Assembly: GCA_034440635.1 (NCBI GenBank)
Contig: JAOTON010002122.1
Coordinates: forward strand, 62,001-126,000
From: Lepas anatifera
Lineage: Eukaryota; Arthropoda; Thecostraca; Lepadidae
Direction of reading: 5' to 3'
Length of the DNA stretch: 64,000 bases
Shown here one piece after another: positions 12,640 through 24,639 of this stretch. Numbering within the stretch: position 1 is the first letter of the stretch; each line of letters starts with the position of its first letter. A program made the translations under genes and the position numbers. Below the pieces are notes generated by a model. The model searched no databases and was not told where the DNA came from. It worked only from the letters and a program-made list of their open reading frames with translations.

Positions 12640-13420
12640 TGCTGGAACGTCCCGTACCCCTTACTGTCGACGACGACCTCATCGTTTACGGGCGTCGCCT
12701 CGTGGTACCAGCCGCGCTGAGGAAACAAGTCCTTCAACGGCTTCGCCCAGTCATCTCGGCGGAGAGAAGACTAAACGACGAGCTCGCCAAGTCGTGTACT
12801 GGCCGAACTCGGCAATGACATCAAGGAAACGTTGTGCGACAATTTTTACCCTGCCAGCAGGACCTGCCGTCTCTGCCTCAGGAGACGTTGCTTCGACGAC
12901 CCGCCCCGTCAGGCCTTTCGAGGGAAGTTTCTATGGACTTCGGAGACTATGGAAGATACACAAGTTTCTCATCTCGGTCGACCACTGCTCCAGGTTGGCG
13001 GTGCGTCACCGACATGGGACGACATGCAACCGCCAGAGCTTGCTAAAGAGCGTACGACCTCTTCTGCATGGCTGGCGTCTTCCAGCACAGTGTGGTGGAC
13101 GGCGGATCTCAGTTCACGTCAAGAGTTCTCAGGACTTCCTGCGAAGATGGGAAGTCCAGGCACTGCACCTCATCGCCAGAATATCCTCAGTCAAACGGAA
13201 GAGCTGAGGCAGCGGTAAGTCCACCAAAAGCTCATCCGCCGCTGCTGGAATCCTCAGAGCAGACAGCTGGACCAAGAGCTCTGGGTACAGGGTATCCTGC
13301 AACATCGCAACACTCCAGGTCCCAGTGGTGCAGCCCTGCCGGGGATCCTCTACGGCCGGCCTGTGGGGGACCTCGTACCAGCTCACGGGCGCAGCTTTGC
13401 AGCAGGTAGCGGACGTCCGC
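12640..13420 (+). pseudogene. Integrase remnant, Gypsy element
   Basis: An H-x3-H-L-G zinc-binding start lies near 12750. The core follows: MDFGDYGR at 12933-12957 supplies the first catalytic Asp, VVDGGSQFTS at 13092-13121 the second, and YPQSNGRAEAAV at about 13181-13217 the glutamate. These are the D,D-35-E residues of retroelement integrases. Frames differ between motifs. Beyond 13420, up to the LTR, I see no further domain. Confidence 0.82.
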
Positions 13421-14050
13421 TGACGCAGCAGACGCTGCTGCCGCCCGCCGCCAGGGCGTACAGAAGCTCACTGCAACTCCCGCGCCGCGACCACCAGTCC
13501 TGCAGAGTCGGTACCGGGATAGCTGCTTACCAAGATGAAATGCAGGAGGCGCTGGAATCGTTTCGGCGAAGTAGTGGACGTCAGCGAGAAATCGTCGCTA
13601 TTTCATCAAGATGCCCAGCGGCCGCGTCTCAGCCACAGCCGCCGACACCTGTAGGCGTTTCGGTCACCTGCTCAAAGACGACCTTCTGGCATCAGGCGCG
13701 GCATCAATACCGCCGTGCCTGACGCCTCCAGGTGAATCCTGTGAGAAGCCAGTGCAGCGCCAACTGACGTTAGCACCAGGCGACGTCTGGTGCCTCCCAA
13801 ACGGTTCCGACCCCCACTCCGGTGATACCGGCTGGACCACTTCACTTCCCCGGGTGCGGCCGGCAACGCAGAGTCGCCCGTCACAACGGGACCGCGCCGA
13901 TCGCAGCGCACGCGGAGGCGACTTGATCGCACCTCATCAAGTGCATGTGAAACTGCGGAGCAGTCCAAGTGTCTACGGTCTTGCGTGGCCGTACGTGTTC
14001 AGGGATATGTGTATTCGCATGTACATTGCTTCCCCAACAAGCGGGGAGCG

Positions 14051-14289
14051 TGTGTGGGTTTCGTTTGGCGCTTCACTAGGTCAGCTGCATCTCAGTTTGC
14101 CCCCGGCTGCCAACCTATCAGGGGCCGGCTGGCGCGTGACGTCACGCTAGAGCCGATGTCTTGACCCGCCTCCGCAGGTCGGGCGGTCAGTGTGTGTGTG
14201 TGCGTGTCTCCCGGCCTGCCACTGCCTCCACCACCAAATAAAGCCCACATCAGGAATTCAGGTGTCTCCCTGATCAAGGACCAAGGACA
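14051..14289 (+). repeat. 3' LTR of the Gypsy element
   Basis: It starts TGTGTGGGTTTCGTTT, identical to the left end of the element, and is preceded by a short G-rich tract (GCGGGGAGCG) that could be the polypurine primer. It contains a (GT)n stretch at 14189-14203 and an AATAAA polyadenylation signal at about 14236. It ends GGACA just before the target duplication. Confidence 0.8.
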
Positions 14290-14294
14290 ATGGG

Positions 14295-16144
14295 CTCGAG
14301 GAGGGGATAGAAAGATGAAAAAGCTGGGCATTTGGGCATGTGAAGCATTCATTTTAAATTACATCACTGCATTACACATGGTACTGGTTATCGCTACCTA
14401 GCTTCTTTTCTCCGTCTCTATTCCCTCCGTCTGTCTATTTGAGCATAAAAACAGTTGCATTTGTTTTACAACAGCCCATAGATTTTGTTCTATGTTGACT
14501 ATTGGCATTACCCTATGCTGTTTGTAAGCACGAGAAGCATTTATTTTAAGTGCATCACTGCTCTCCAGCGGTACTGCTTATTGCTTGCTGACGTCTCCCG
14601 TTTTCCTCTACTTGTCCATCTATTACTTTAGCTGAAAACGTCAAATTCAGTTATTTAATATGGCCTAAAGTTTGTGTGGCCTGTTTATATTTGGCAATGC
14701 CCTGTACTGTTTGTGAGCATGTGAAACATATATTTAAATTGTATCACTGCTCTCAAAGCGGTACAGGACTCTGCCTTTTACCTTCCTCCGTCTGTCTCTA
14801 TTCGTCCGTCTGTCTGTTTAGGTTGAAAATATAAATTCTGTAATTTGATACGCCCTGAAGTTTGTTTGATGTGGTTACTTTTGGCATTACCCTGTACTGT
14901 TTGTGAGCATGTGAAGCATTTTTTCAATTGCATCACGGCCCCACAGGCGGTACAGGTTATTGCTACCTGGCTTCTTCTGTCTCACTCTATTTCCCGTCGG
15001 TCTGTTCAGTTTTAGAAAATAAATTCAGTTCTTTATAACAGCCCGAAGCTTGTGTCTCATGTTCACTTTTGGCATTACCCTGTACTGTTTGTGAGCATGT
15101 GACGCATTCATTTCAATTGCATCACTGCTCTACAACCGGTATAGGTTATCACTACCTGGCTTCTTTTGTCTGTTTTTTATTCAGCTATCTGTCTCCTCAT
15201 CTTAAAAGGATAAAAACAGTTTCTTTTCCAAGGGCCCAAAGATTGTGTCTCATGTTTAATTTTGTCATTACCATGTGCTGTTTCTGAGCATGTCAGGCAT
15301 TCATTTCAATTGACTTCCTGACGTATTACGTCTGCCTCTACATGTCAATCTTTTTGTTCAGCTGAAAATGTCAAATTTAGTTGTTTAATATGGGCTGAAG
15401 TTTGTGTGACCTGTTTATATTTGGCATTGCCCTGTATTGTTTGTGAGCATGTGAAACATATATTTAAATTGTTCTCCAAGCGGTACAGGACTCTGCCCTG
15501 TACCTTCCTCCGTCTGTCTCTATTTGTCCTTCTGTGTGTTTAGCTTGCAAAGATAAATGCTGTAATTTTATAAGCCCTGAAGTTTGTTTGATGTGTTTAC
15601 TTTTGGCATTACCCTGTACTGTTTGTGAGCATGTGATGCATTCATTTCAGTTGCATCACTGCTTCACCAGCGATACTGGATATTGTTTTCTCCCCCCTTC
15701 CATCTCTCTCTACTCGTTTGTCTGTTTGTAAAGGTTTGCTCTTTTGTGTTTCTGTTCAGCTTATAGACAAACACATTTCACTAATAGTGCCCTGGATTTC
15801 AAAGGCCTGTCAAATTCTAACATTACCCTGTACTGTTTGTAAGCATGTAAAGCATTCATTTCAATTGCATCACGTCTCTACAAGCGGTACAGGATAGTGC
15901 ACTCTTTCTCCTTAGCTTCTATCTCTTGGACTTTTACAGACATTAGCGGTTTTACATCATGGTGTTAAATTTCTGTATCATTTACTTTAGTAATCCCGCC
16001 ATGCTTTAATCAGTCAAACGCTAAACAGGACATCGTTCGACAGTAGTCACATAACATATTTCAATGGATTGTTCAAGGACAAACTACAATGCTGCACTTA
16101 CGTTGTGAAGCCATACTGAAAGAGGCCTCATTGTCATGATAAAT
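14295..16144. repeat. Tandem array, diverged block
   Basis: The array resumes exactly where the Gypsy element interrupted it (GGCTCGAG) and continues with the same cores (for example 14700, 14890, 15078, 15612, 15827). Monomers here are more diverged, with deletions and altered spacers compared with 1-9.3 kb. The hairpin unit near 16100 has lost its second arm. Confidence 0.88.
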
Positions 16145-16410
16145 ACGGTTGGAGAGGCATGTACAGACAAGGAATTAAGAAAGGAGAAGGAATAGAATGG
16201 GGGTTGGTGGGATTTGGAATTAGGAGGGCTAAGAAAGGATGAGGCCGGCAGGCTCGATTTGGCCCATCACCCGAAGGCGGGGGCGAAACCCATCCTGTCA
16301 ACTTGGGTCGCGGGTGTCGTCACATCCCCTATCCAACTATCCAAGTGCCGGTCAAGTCAGCAGGTGCAAACGGGTCCAGCAGATGAAAACTTGTACCCTG
16401 CAGGGTCTGT
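16145..16410. other. Unidentified insertion in the array
   Basis: About 265 bp of non-array, purine-rich then GC-rich sequence interrupts a monomer between TCATGATAAATACGG and CTGTTCAGCTTGCAA. It contains a 75-codon open frame (16214-16441) with no recognisable motif. I see no terminal repeats or target duplication, so its origin is unknown. Confidence 0.5.
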
Positions 16411-17775
16411 TCAGCTTGCAACAATAAATGCTGTTATTTGATTTGGCCGACATTTGTAAGCCCTGTTCGCTTTTCTTACTTCCCTCTAGTATTTCAGACC
16501 ATGTGAAACATTTATTTAAATTTCATCACTTCTCTTCGAGCGGTACTGGATATTGCTTTATCCCTCTTTCCATCCGTCTGCCCTCATCTGTCTGTCTGTT
16601 CAACCTTCAAACGAAAATATTTTCATTCAATGCTCCCCGAAGTTTGTGTACCAAGCTCACAGTTTTCATTACCAGGTAGTGTTTCGGAGCATGTGAAGCA
16701 GTGATGTTAATTACATCACTGCTTTACAAGCAGTACAGTATATTGCATTCTACCTGCTTCCATCTGCTGTTGAGATGGCAAGGACACATGAGATTCTCCG
16801 TTATGGCCCTACGTTTGCGTCTTCGGTTAACTCTTTGGCATTACCCTGCACTGTTTGTGAGTAGGTAAAGCCGGCACTTTAATTGCATCACTGCTCCCAG
16901 AGGGGTACAGAATATTGCCTCCTGCCTAACTAGCACCTCTCTCTGCTATTTTCTGTGTTTGTTACGTTACCAACACAAACACAGTTGTCCATTATCCAGT
17001 TATCCATTATCAGTTATCTACTACAGCCCAAAAATATGTGTGCCCTGGAAATGTAATGGCTTTATCCTGTCCTATTTGTGTGCATACGTTGGATTTTCAT
17101 CAACTGCATCACTGGATACAGGCGGTAAGGGGTGTTGCTTCCTGCTGTTACAGTCTATACTATGGAAATATAAAGATCAATTGACTTATCTTAGACCACA
17201 GTTTTATCAATTTGTTGAGACTGGCGCCCGGGCCGGCGTTAAAGACAAACGCTTTTCTTTAATAGGGCCCTAAATTTCTGAGCCCTGTAAAATTCTTACA
17301 TTACTCTGCACTGTTTGTGAGCATTAACACCTTCATTTCAATTGCATCATGTCCCTATAAACGTCACTGGATATTCTGCTCTGCCGGCAGAGCGTCTATC
17401 TCTTGGGCTTGCTAAGACAAGACAGTTGTTCCAACATTGTGTAAAGTTTGTGTACCGTGTATTTCAACAATCCTTCCGTGGTTTAATAACACGCGCCCCG
17501 CTGGGTTGAAAGGGGCGAAATTCGTCCCCCCCCCCTGGTCTGTCTCTACAGCCTACCAAAGTAAATGTTATTATTCAATAATCCCAGAAGTTTGTGTACC
17601 AAGCTCACAGTTTTCATTACCAGGTACTGTTTCAGAGCATGTGAAGCAGTGATGTGAATTACCTCACTGCTGTCCAAAGTTTGTGTTCCCTGTTCACTTT
17701 AGGCATTACCCTATATTGTTAGTGTGCCTGTGAAGCATTTATTAGAATTACTTTACCGCTCTACAAGCGGTACAG
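16411..17775. repeat. Tandem array, degraded right end
   Basis: Diverged monomers are recognisable by CTGTTTGTGAGCA-like cores (for example 16848, 17310) and CTACAAGCGGTACAGG (17761). Spacers are rearranged. A short GC-rich patch at 17490-17535 (CACGCGCCCCGCTGGG...) resembles a broken terminus of a TTAA element but has no partner. Array similarity ends near 17775. Confidence 0.82.
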
Positions 17776-18165
17776 GATATTGCATTCTCCCTGTTTCCAT
17801 CCATCGTTTATCAAAATAAGAACTAGACAATTCTGCTTCATCGAGCAGCATGCAAATAATTTTTATGGTGAAGTAAAATGGCAAAGGTTTCAGAAGTCGT
17901 GACAAGCTGACAAGACTCAAGCTCCTCCTCAACAAGCTTAAGTGCACCTGCTTTAAAGCTTTGCATTGGCTTTTCCGGTTTGTGAGATGGCGAATCAGTT
18001 CTTTTAAATGATTCACTTCTCTGCCAACCGTTAAGGACATTGCTATTCTTCCGGAAACTACTACTCCCAGTATTTAATACCCTGTGGATGCAGACGGGCC
18101 TGCCATGGATGCGGTTCGTGTAACTGCAACCAGCCTCTGCCATGCTTGCCATGCGGGCCCCTTTG
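17776..18165. other. Non-array sequence with unassigned open frames
   Basis: Two overlapping minus-strand frames (17753-18040, 95 codons; 17838-18182, 114 codons) are open here. I recognise no domain in either. The segment separates the array from the minisatellite that follows and could be the remnant of an old coding element. Confidence 0.3.
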
Positions 18166-18169
18166 GTAA

Positions 18170-18478
18170 CCCAGTTCCCCATTGCTCTGACTGGGCCCCC
18201 TGTGGCCTGTCCGGGCCCCTGTGGTCTTCCCGGGCCCCTATGGTCTGTCCGGGCCCCTGTGGTCTGCCTGGCCCCATTTGGTCTGCACGGACCCCTTGTC
18301 TGCTAGTGCCCATTTTGGTCTGATCGAGCCCCTTGTGGTCTGCCCGGGCCTCCTGTGGTTTTCCCGGAACCCTTTTGGTCTGTCCGGGCCTCCGTGTGAC
18401 CTCTGCGTACCCCCTTTTGTCCGTCCGGGGCCCCTTTTTGTCTGCGCGGGCCCTCTGTGGTTTTCCTGGGCCCTCCTA
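18170..18478. repeat. GC-rich minisatellite, about 20-bp unit
   Basis: Degenerate tandem units of the type GGTCTGTCCGGGCCCCTGTG are seen, with roughly 15 units. Open frames rich in Gly, Pro and Arg on both strands are by-products of the repeat. The tract resumes at 18762 after an insertion. Confidence 0.85.
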
Positions 18479-18761
18479 GTCTGCAAAGTATGGCACTTTT
18501 GACGAGATCTCGTGGTGCGGACACCCTTCAGGTGATGCGAACTTTAGAGCAAACAAATGCCCACTTTTGCCGCCTGGTGCGAGGGAGCTCAAATCAAACA
18601 CCCACAGAGTTCTGAGAAGGGAGAAACTGGTAAAAACATCAAAATTTCCGGGTCAGTGAAATTTCTCACCAGTGCTTGGTGTGAATTTTAGGCTGCTGGT
18701 GGTGCGAAAAATCTACAAGGCTGGTGCGGACTCGTCGGGTCTGCTGCCATACTTTGCAGAC
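18479..18761. mobile_element. Small inverted-repeat element inside the minisatellite
   Basis: It is bounded by a perfect 18-bp inverted repeat, AGTCTGCAAAGTATGGCA at 18479-18496 and its complement at 18744-18761. It interrupts the minisatellite, which continues on both sides. The 283-bp size and lack of coding capacity fit a MITE. The repetitive flanks (GGGCCC-rich) hide any target duplication, so the superfamily is open. Confidence 0.6.
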
Positions 18762-18880
18762 TTGGGCCCCTCTGTGGTTAGCCCAGCCCCTGTGGTCTGC
18801 TCGGGTCCCTGTGGTCTGCCCGGGTCCTTTCATCTGTCCAGGCCCCGTGTGGTCTGCCCGGGCCCGCTGCCCAGCCAGCA
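18762..18880. repeat. Minisatellite, continuation
   Basis: Same 20-bp motif family as 18170-18478 (CCTGTGGTCTGCYCGGG), interrupted by the small inverted-repeat element. From 18880 to about 19085 there is GC-rich sequence with recurrent GGGCTCTGCC and GAGCC motifs and no clear period. Confidence 0.75.
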
Positions 18881-19089
18881 ATGCCGACCGGGCCCAGAGC
18901 GGGCTGGGCCGGGCTCTGCCCGAGCCATAAGACTCATAGCTGAGCCACATAGACTCGGGCTGAGCCCGAAATTAGGTCGGGGGATGACAACTTGCCCGAG
19001 CGGTAGAGCCCGGTCTTGCTTGACCATGGGCTCTGCCCAGGCGGAGCGGAGCCGGACCTGGGCTGAGCCCATGTACTCGCGCTCTGCCT

Positions 19090-20005
19090 AGTCATCATTT
19101 TCCCACCATCCCTAAAATTTTTACCCCGGGTCACCCAAGGTCAGGGCACCAGGCGAGTTCAACCAAGGTCACCTCACTTCAACTTTGAAGCTCTATAAGA
19201 GCTACATTTCTTAATTGATCGATTTGAAACCTGCTACACTTCATGAACCTTCCAGGGTCTACAACGTGTATATCCGGGATTTTCCGATTTCGTCACCTGA
19301 GGTCAGGTCACGAGGCGACCTCTCCCATTGGAAAGGCATGCGGAAAAGCTGCCTCATGATCTAAAAGCAACACAAATGATTGCAAATACTCAGACTGCTC
19401 AGAACAGCATTTTTGGACACCCTTTCACGGATCCAAGGGGTCATATCTGCCCTTTAACTTTTTCAAGGTCATCCAAGGTCACCAGGGATCAAAAACAGTA
19501 TTTTGACAATAACATTTGACCTAATTAAGCTAGAGCGCTGAAACAAACACCATCGTGTGTGTCTCGTCACTGGCTTTCATTTGATATACGGCAAGGTCAC
19601 TTCCTGACCTTTCGTGATCTCAGGTCATATTAGGTCACGAGGTGGCCTCTGGAGGTCAAACCACTGGCGGGAGGTCCTTACGTTTCACATAGCGGAAAGA
19701 GGTCTGGAAATTTCCTATCAAATGTACTTAACCAGATCTCAATAACTTTAATGGCATAGGAGTTATGCTCAGTTTTCTTAAGCATTGCATATTTGAGTGA
19801 AAATAGCCTACCGTAACCTTTCTTGACCTCTGGAGGTCAAACCATTGACCTGAGCGCTTAAACGTGTAAAGTAATTTCTTACTGAATTCACGCGAGCTTT
19901 CTAATGCACTTTGAAGATTTGCGCTAACCCCCATATTTTCGGAGTTAGAGGGGGAGCCATCGATGGCCCCGGTGGGGCGAAGGTGGCGCCGGACCCCCGG
20001 TGCTA
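19090..20005 (+). mobile_element. TTAA-type element, family B, truncated copy
   Basis: It aligns along its length with the complete family B element at 38468-39499, starting at CATCATTTTCCCACCATCCC. It ends in a decayed terminal module (19950-20000) containing GCCATCGATGGC, the GCGAAGGTGGCGCC spacer and CCCCCGGTG. Both outer TTAA ends are gone. It is rich in AGGTCA half-sites, as in the full copy. No transposase frame is present. Confidence 0.82.
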
Positions 20006-20942
20006 ATGCTAATGCGAGCTCAGGGGAGGAAAATGTATAGATTTCATCACTTTCGTAGGGGAAAGTCGGTTTCAGCTAGCTGCAATTGATCGCTGGAATT
20101 TATCTTTAAACGCAGATTGAGCAGTGATATTTCCAAGAAACTTTCCTGCCTTCACCTCACATTCATGGAAATGTTTCTGGTCCAAGTACGCTCCTTGTTT
20201 ATCTCAGTTGACAATGGCATAAATTTCCATTAGTAGGAGATATATGTATGTATGTACCTCCTGGCTGAATCACCAAAGACAACTATTGACGGTCCTGCCG
20301 TCGGATGAGGTTTCCGTGTCACGAAATACCAGCATTGCAGAGTGGGAGAGCCAAACGTGGAGCAATGCACCAGTTTCCCCCTCCCATTTAGATCCACGCT
20401 CTATCCATGGGTAACTTTGACATGGAGAAATCATGAGCTTCGTTCTGTCCTCGTATTACTACTCGGAATGCCTTACATGATTATCGCATGTCCCGACTGA
20501 TATTGTGAGGGACTTCAGACCACTAGGTGGAACCTCTAGATCATGGTGGAAGTTCCTACATTCGGCACATCGTGTCGTCCAGAATTGCAATTTGGCCCCA
20601 CTAAAACATCGGTCTGGATCGGTGGATGGAGCCTCTTTTTCTTGTTAAGTGTCTAGAAATGATTTTCTGGCTTCAGACCCTGGCTACAGGCAAAGTCTCA
20701 TGCATGCAAATTATTTTTTACTGCTTTTTAATCGTAATATGTCGTAAATATTCGAGCGTTTTTTTCAGAAGCACCCCAAGCTTTCTACCATACAAGGTAA
20801 TAGTATAATTGATCTTGGCCCGGGGCGTACATATATGTAGGTCCTGGCCAAAATTATGCTTCCCTTAATAAGACCATAGCGATAGTTGAATTATCGTCTC
20901 GAAAAAAACATAAAAGCATCTCCCGTGTCAAAATGATCGGTC
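20006..20942. other. No recognisable feature
   Basis: Moderately AT-rich sequence. The only frame is 60 codons (20626-20808) with no motif. I see no repeats or RNA signatures. Confidence 0.5.
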
Positions 20943-22387
20943 TTAACCCTATTTCCGGCAGGGGGTCTAATATTGCCCCCCCTTCAGGTTTTTCAACAAT
21001 ATCTCCGAAACGGCTTGCGATAGAACTTTGAAACTTCCTGACTTTTCCTAAAACTAGTACAGGCAGGTTTTCTTAACTTTTCAAGATTACATATTTACCA
21101 GGGGCGGAGCTATGGCTGGGTTTTGGGGGGGTTCTATCCACAAACCAAGTATTATCGTATGCGGTGGGTTCTTTGTAAAAGGAAGCCGTCTCTGCTGATC
21201 CTGATGCCAGTTATATGATTTTATTATATCATTTGTTATGTGAGATGATAGTGCATTCACAATTGTCACTATTTGTATTCATCAGGGGCGGTTATAGCAG
21301 TTCAAAATGGGGGGAATGTTATCAAGAAGGACTAAACGTTAGTAAGTGAGAAGACTGCTTACAGCCGTGCCAGGGCGAATACAATTGGGTATATGAAAAT
21401 TCAAAATAGTTTTACCAAATTTTAGATTACCAGAGGCGTGTTCAGTCACTATAATGTAGAGTAAATCACAAATATAAAAGCATATGTTTGTTAACTTAGA
21501 GCTTTGTGCGAGACTAGCATGCTCTGTATGTATTCAGTTTCAGGAACGACTAAGGAAATATTTCGCCCATAGGCAGATCACGGAGACAACAGCATACGGA
21601 ACGTGTTACCAATGGCGGAAAAGTGTCAGTATTTGAGGGGGTAACATTACATTTTCAAAATATATATTCCCAGCCAGTATCACCGCCGCGACTCAGTATC
21701 GTCGTATATTGAAAATGTGTTTCCAATCACCCCCACCCCCACACGACGAGAGTCCTTGATCCCCCTATATCACCCCCTTTCCCAGAGCTGTCATGGGAGG
21801 GTAAAAATTATCAGAAATAAATTTCAACTAGTCGAGGGACTAATATACTCATGCGTACCACTCGCATATTGTTGGTATGTATTTTACCTCACTATTTTAC
21901 CTTACTGCATCCGCCCCTGATGAGTTTTTCGTTTTTTTCATTTATTTATGTGTCAAAGATGCCAAGCAGTATATGACAGCTTCTAATCCGCGTAACAAAA
22001 ACTTTTTAGGTTGTAAATATTTCCCCTCATAGTCCTGGTCCTGGAACTGCCATTGAATTTCGAATTTTTGCGTAACTCGAGTATATGACAATTTTGAGTC
22101 AATTATTTGTAAATCTGAACTAGTTTTGTGAAAATCGTACAACGGAGACAAGGGTTATGGAAAATCTAAAAAATACACAAAAATTGTATATTTTGCACGA
22201 CCTTCCCCTTAAAAATCAGAATTTTGAAATTTTCTTTTTTCAAAATAACGTTTAGCGTCAGGGAAATCTATAGCACTTTGAATTTTCAAAATCGGCCGGA
22301 TAGATTACGAGATCTTAGGGGGCCGATATTGCCCCCCTCCCTTGCTGGAAATAGGGATAGCCGGGAGCCTGACGGAAATAGGGTTAA
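20943..22387. mobile_element. TTAA-bounded element, family C
   Basis: TTAA lies at 20943-20946 and 22384-22387. The inverted repeats are CCCTATTTCCGGCAGG on the left and the complement of CCCTATTTCCGTCAGG on the right. The right end carries a second copy of the repeat (complement of CCCTATTTCCAGCAAGG, near 22348) after an 11-bp spacer. Beside each end is a near-palindrome with G5...C5 arms (about 20960-20980 and 22319-22337), followed by AGGTTTTTC on the left and preceded by GAGATCTTA on the right. There is no transposase. It contains an older inverted-repeat pair at 21279-21923. TTAA targeting suggests piggyBac-type mobilisation (inference). Confidence 0.83.
21279..21923. repeat. Inverted repeat pair inside family C, hAT-like ends
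   Basis: TCATCAGGGGCGG at 21279-21291 is the exact complement of 21911-21923. The CAGGGGCGG terminus is typical of hAT elements, and a third CAGGGGCGG lies at 21098. I cannot find a matching 8-bp target duplication, so this may be one or two degraded hAT insertions. Confidence 0.45.
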
Positions 22388-24635
22388 AGGGGATGTAGAT
22401 CTTTCATAATGGTATAAGAACTGTCATAACCATGTGATAAAATATGCCGAGGAACCACTTGCTGGATATCTAAATTGTCACTGAACTTGCCCTTTGCAGA
22501 GAATGAATGTAAAAGCCCACTCCCTGTCGTTCCCGTCCTCCCTTGCTGGTCACGTGACATGAGGTGAATATTGGCAATCATGACAATGTGAGGTAATGCT
22601 AACGTCCCGGTGAGAGAAGAGGTCTCTCCAGCCCTGACTTCCTATGAACCTGTCTGCGAAGCGCGATTGTGGTACTGGTGGTTGTAAATACATATAACTT
22701 GCTTCAATGACTAGTTGCAAACGTGAAATATATCTATATATATATATATAAATATAAAAACAACAACAAAACCGAAAATTGCCTTTTTGAGTCCTTATAA
22801 TGATAGCGTTTTGCTAAAAACGCTTCATTTGCATTCTTATTCATTTGTGGCGCAAATAAACAAGTTTAAATCTGTTTCGTTTCGCACCAGGGTGAAACAT
22901 TACAAGATCTTGACCTCTTGCTGGTGTGGAGATTTGTTACCTTTGGCAAAGGAAAATTAAATAGAACCACAACATTGGACTTATTAGACATCTTCAGCAG
23001 ACATAAGGCATTGATAAGATATTGATTTCAATAGCAAGGGCCCCCAAGTCTTTTCCAGTCTAAAATTGCACCAGGGTATACCCTAACGTTACAAAGGTAA
23101 TAAAGTGGGTTAAAGAGAATATGGTACCCATGCCATCTGATCACAATGGCCTGCTTTTGGAAGGTGACCGGAAGTGGATTTGGCATGGTTTCAATGTGCC
23201 AAATGGAGGCTGTCATCTGGAACAAATAAGGGGTGTGTGGTAGGAATACTTTTTATGCGTCCTAGATATGCCCCTAAAGAGGAAACTTGCGAAAGCAGGA
23301 CTGACATTTTTAAGCACCACCTGTACCCTTTGAGATGAAATTGTGTTTGCATATGAGAGGCAATGTTGTTGTCTTAAACTGTGCAGTTACTAGATAATTG
23401 AAAACGTTGATATAATCCAAAACCGTTCTGCCATTCGGAATCACGAACTGAACTGTTTCGTTCAAAACTGAGACATAGCATACCCCAGTGCAAAGCTAGT
23501 ACCAGAACTTAAATGACCCAGTGAAAAGAGAGATTACTAACAAAAGGTTCGGAGTGTGGGTCACATCACGCTAAGATGCTGTATACTACATAAGCCTAAA
23601 TATACTTTTTGGAAAGGTACCAGCACAAGGATGATGTTAACTCGAACGAAATGAAAAATAGAGCACCGTAGTGTGCCAAGAGACCCAAATGCGTGCTTCA
23701 AGACCACCAAAAATTACAAATATATCGAGACTGAGCAAGAGAGGCTGCAATGCGGGAATATCAAGAACACCACAGTTAAATTAAAGCTTCGCTTCGGGCG
23801 GAAAGTGCTTACCTATAAAAATATAAAATCGGGCCCTTGGCGCTGGTGGACTGAGCAACAAGATTCAGAAGCATCCACGTGGCTACCTATTTTTTGTGCA
23901 AAGCGGTGAGGCCTTCTGAGGGTGCGGTGATGCTACAAAAGAGAACTGAAAAACTACCATCGCCGAAGCTGATGCCAGCCATCAATGACCGCCTGGATAG
24001 GCTCCTCTTGCCTTCTGTTGCAGGGCTAGGGAGCGGGATTGCCGACAGCACCTCCTGAGACGTGACAACGGCGCAAACAGCAACGGAGACGAGTCAACTC
24101 CGCGCCAGCTCAAGTTATGAAGAGATACTTGAAAGTGGAAGATCTCTAATACAACGGGATCACTGGGCGCCAGAACATCAGAGGTCATTTGGCCTCAAAC
24201 TGTATGTTTCATGATTGCCAGTGAAACGACATTTCGTCGTGATGCTCAGATAGAAATAATCCGCTGTTAAGTGAGCTGGAAAAATGGAGGTTTGCAAGCC
24301 CCGGGCAGTGACCATGTTCACCTGCACCGTGACTTCCAGTCTTTAACCCCACTTCGTTGCACCGAAAGACCTCGCTGAACATTGTTTGTGACAGAACATC
24401 TGCGCCATATGTGTGTGCTTCCGTGGCCGGCAGGGCTTTGATCTGCTGCTCAATGGGGCACTGTGCTGTGCTGTGTCGAGATGGCCAGTGGTATGATTCA
24501 CTCAAGTACTTTTAGCGCCTGCTGTGTTCGGTGACAGTCACATGGCTTATCCTCTTTTAACTATCCTCCTCGCTACAGCATAATGGAATATATCAACATT
24601 GCTTCTGTAAACCTTCATATGCTAGTACCAGTCAA
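22388..24635. other. No recognisable gene
   Basis: Unique-looking sequence. A short (TA)n tract lies at 22736-22751. Short open frames occur at 23673-23909 (plus) and 24209-24505 (minus, 98 codons), but neither shows a domain, signal peptide or splice context that I can defend. Confidence 0.5.
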
Positions 24636-24639
24636 ACAA

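Larger units (their letters stand above)
9275..14289 (+). mobile_element. Degenerate Ty3/Gypsy LTR retrotransposon
   Basis: The element begins TGTGTGGGTTTCGTTT and ends GGACA (TG...CA). It is flanked by ATAGG (9270-9274) and ATGGG (14290-14294), a 5-bp target duplication with one mismatch. It sits inside an array unit whose empty form (TTCTGGGAATAGGCTCGAG) occurs near 2507 and 5287. GC content is much higher than in the surrounding array. Recognisable protein segments occur in order: gag zinc knuckles, protease, reverse transcriptase, RNase H and integrase. This is the Gypsy order. All are broken by frameshifts and stops, so the element is dead. Confidence 0.92.

Noticed and set aside
17480..17540. 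Another complete TTAA element starting CACGCGCCCCGCTGGG
   Set aside because: There is no partner terminus within the array, and the patch is only about 50 bp long.
18074..18524. Gly/Pro/Arg-rich frames on both strands, as a possible collagen-like protein
   Set aside because: The same GC-rich 20-bp minisatellite is open on both strands, and composition explains the frames.
24209..24505. 98-codon minus-strand frame as a gene
   Set aside because: No recognisable motif, no splice or promoter context, and average composition.
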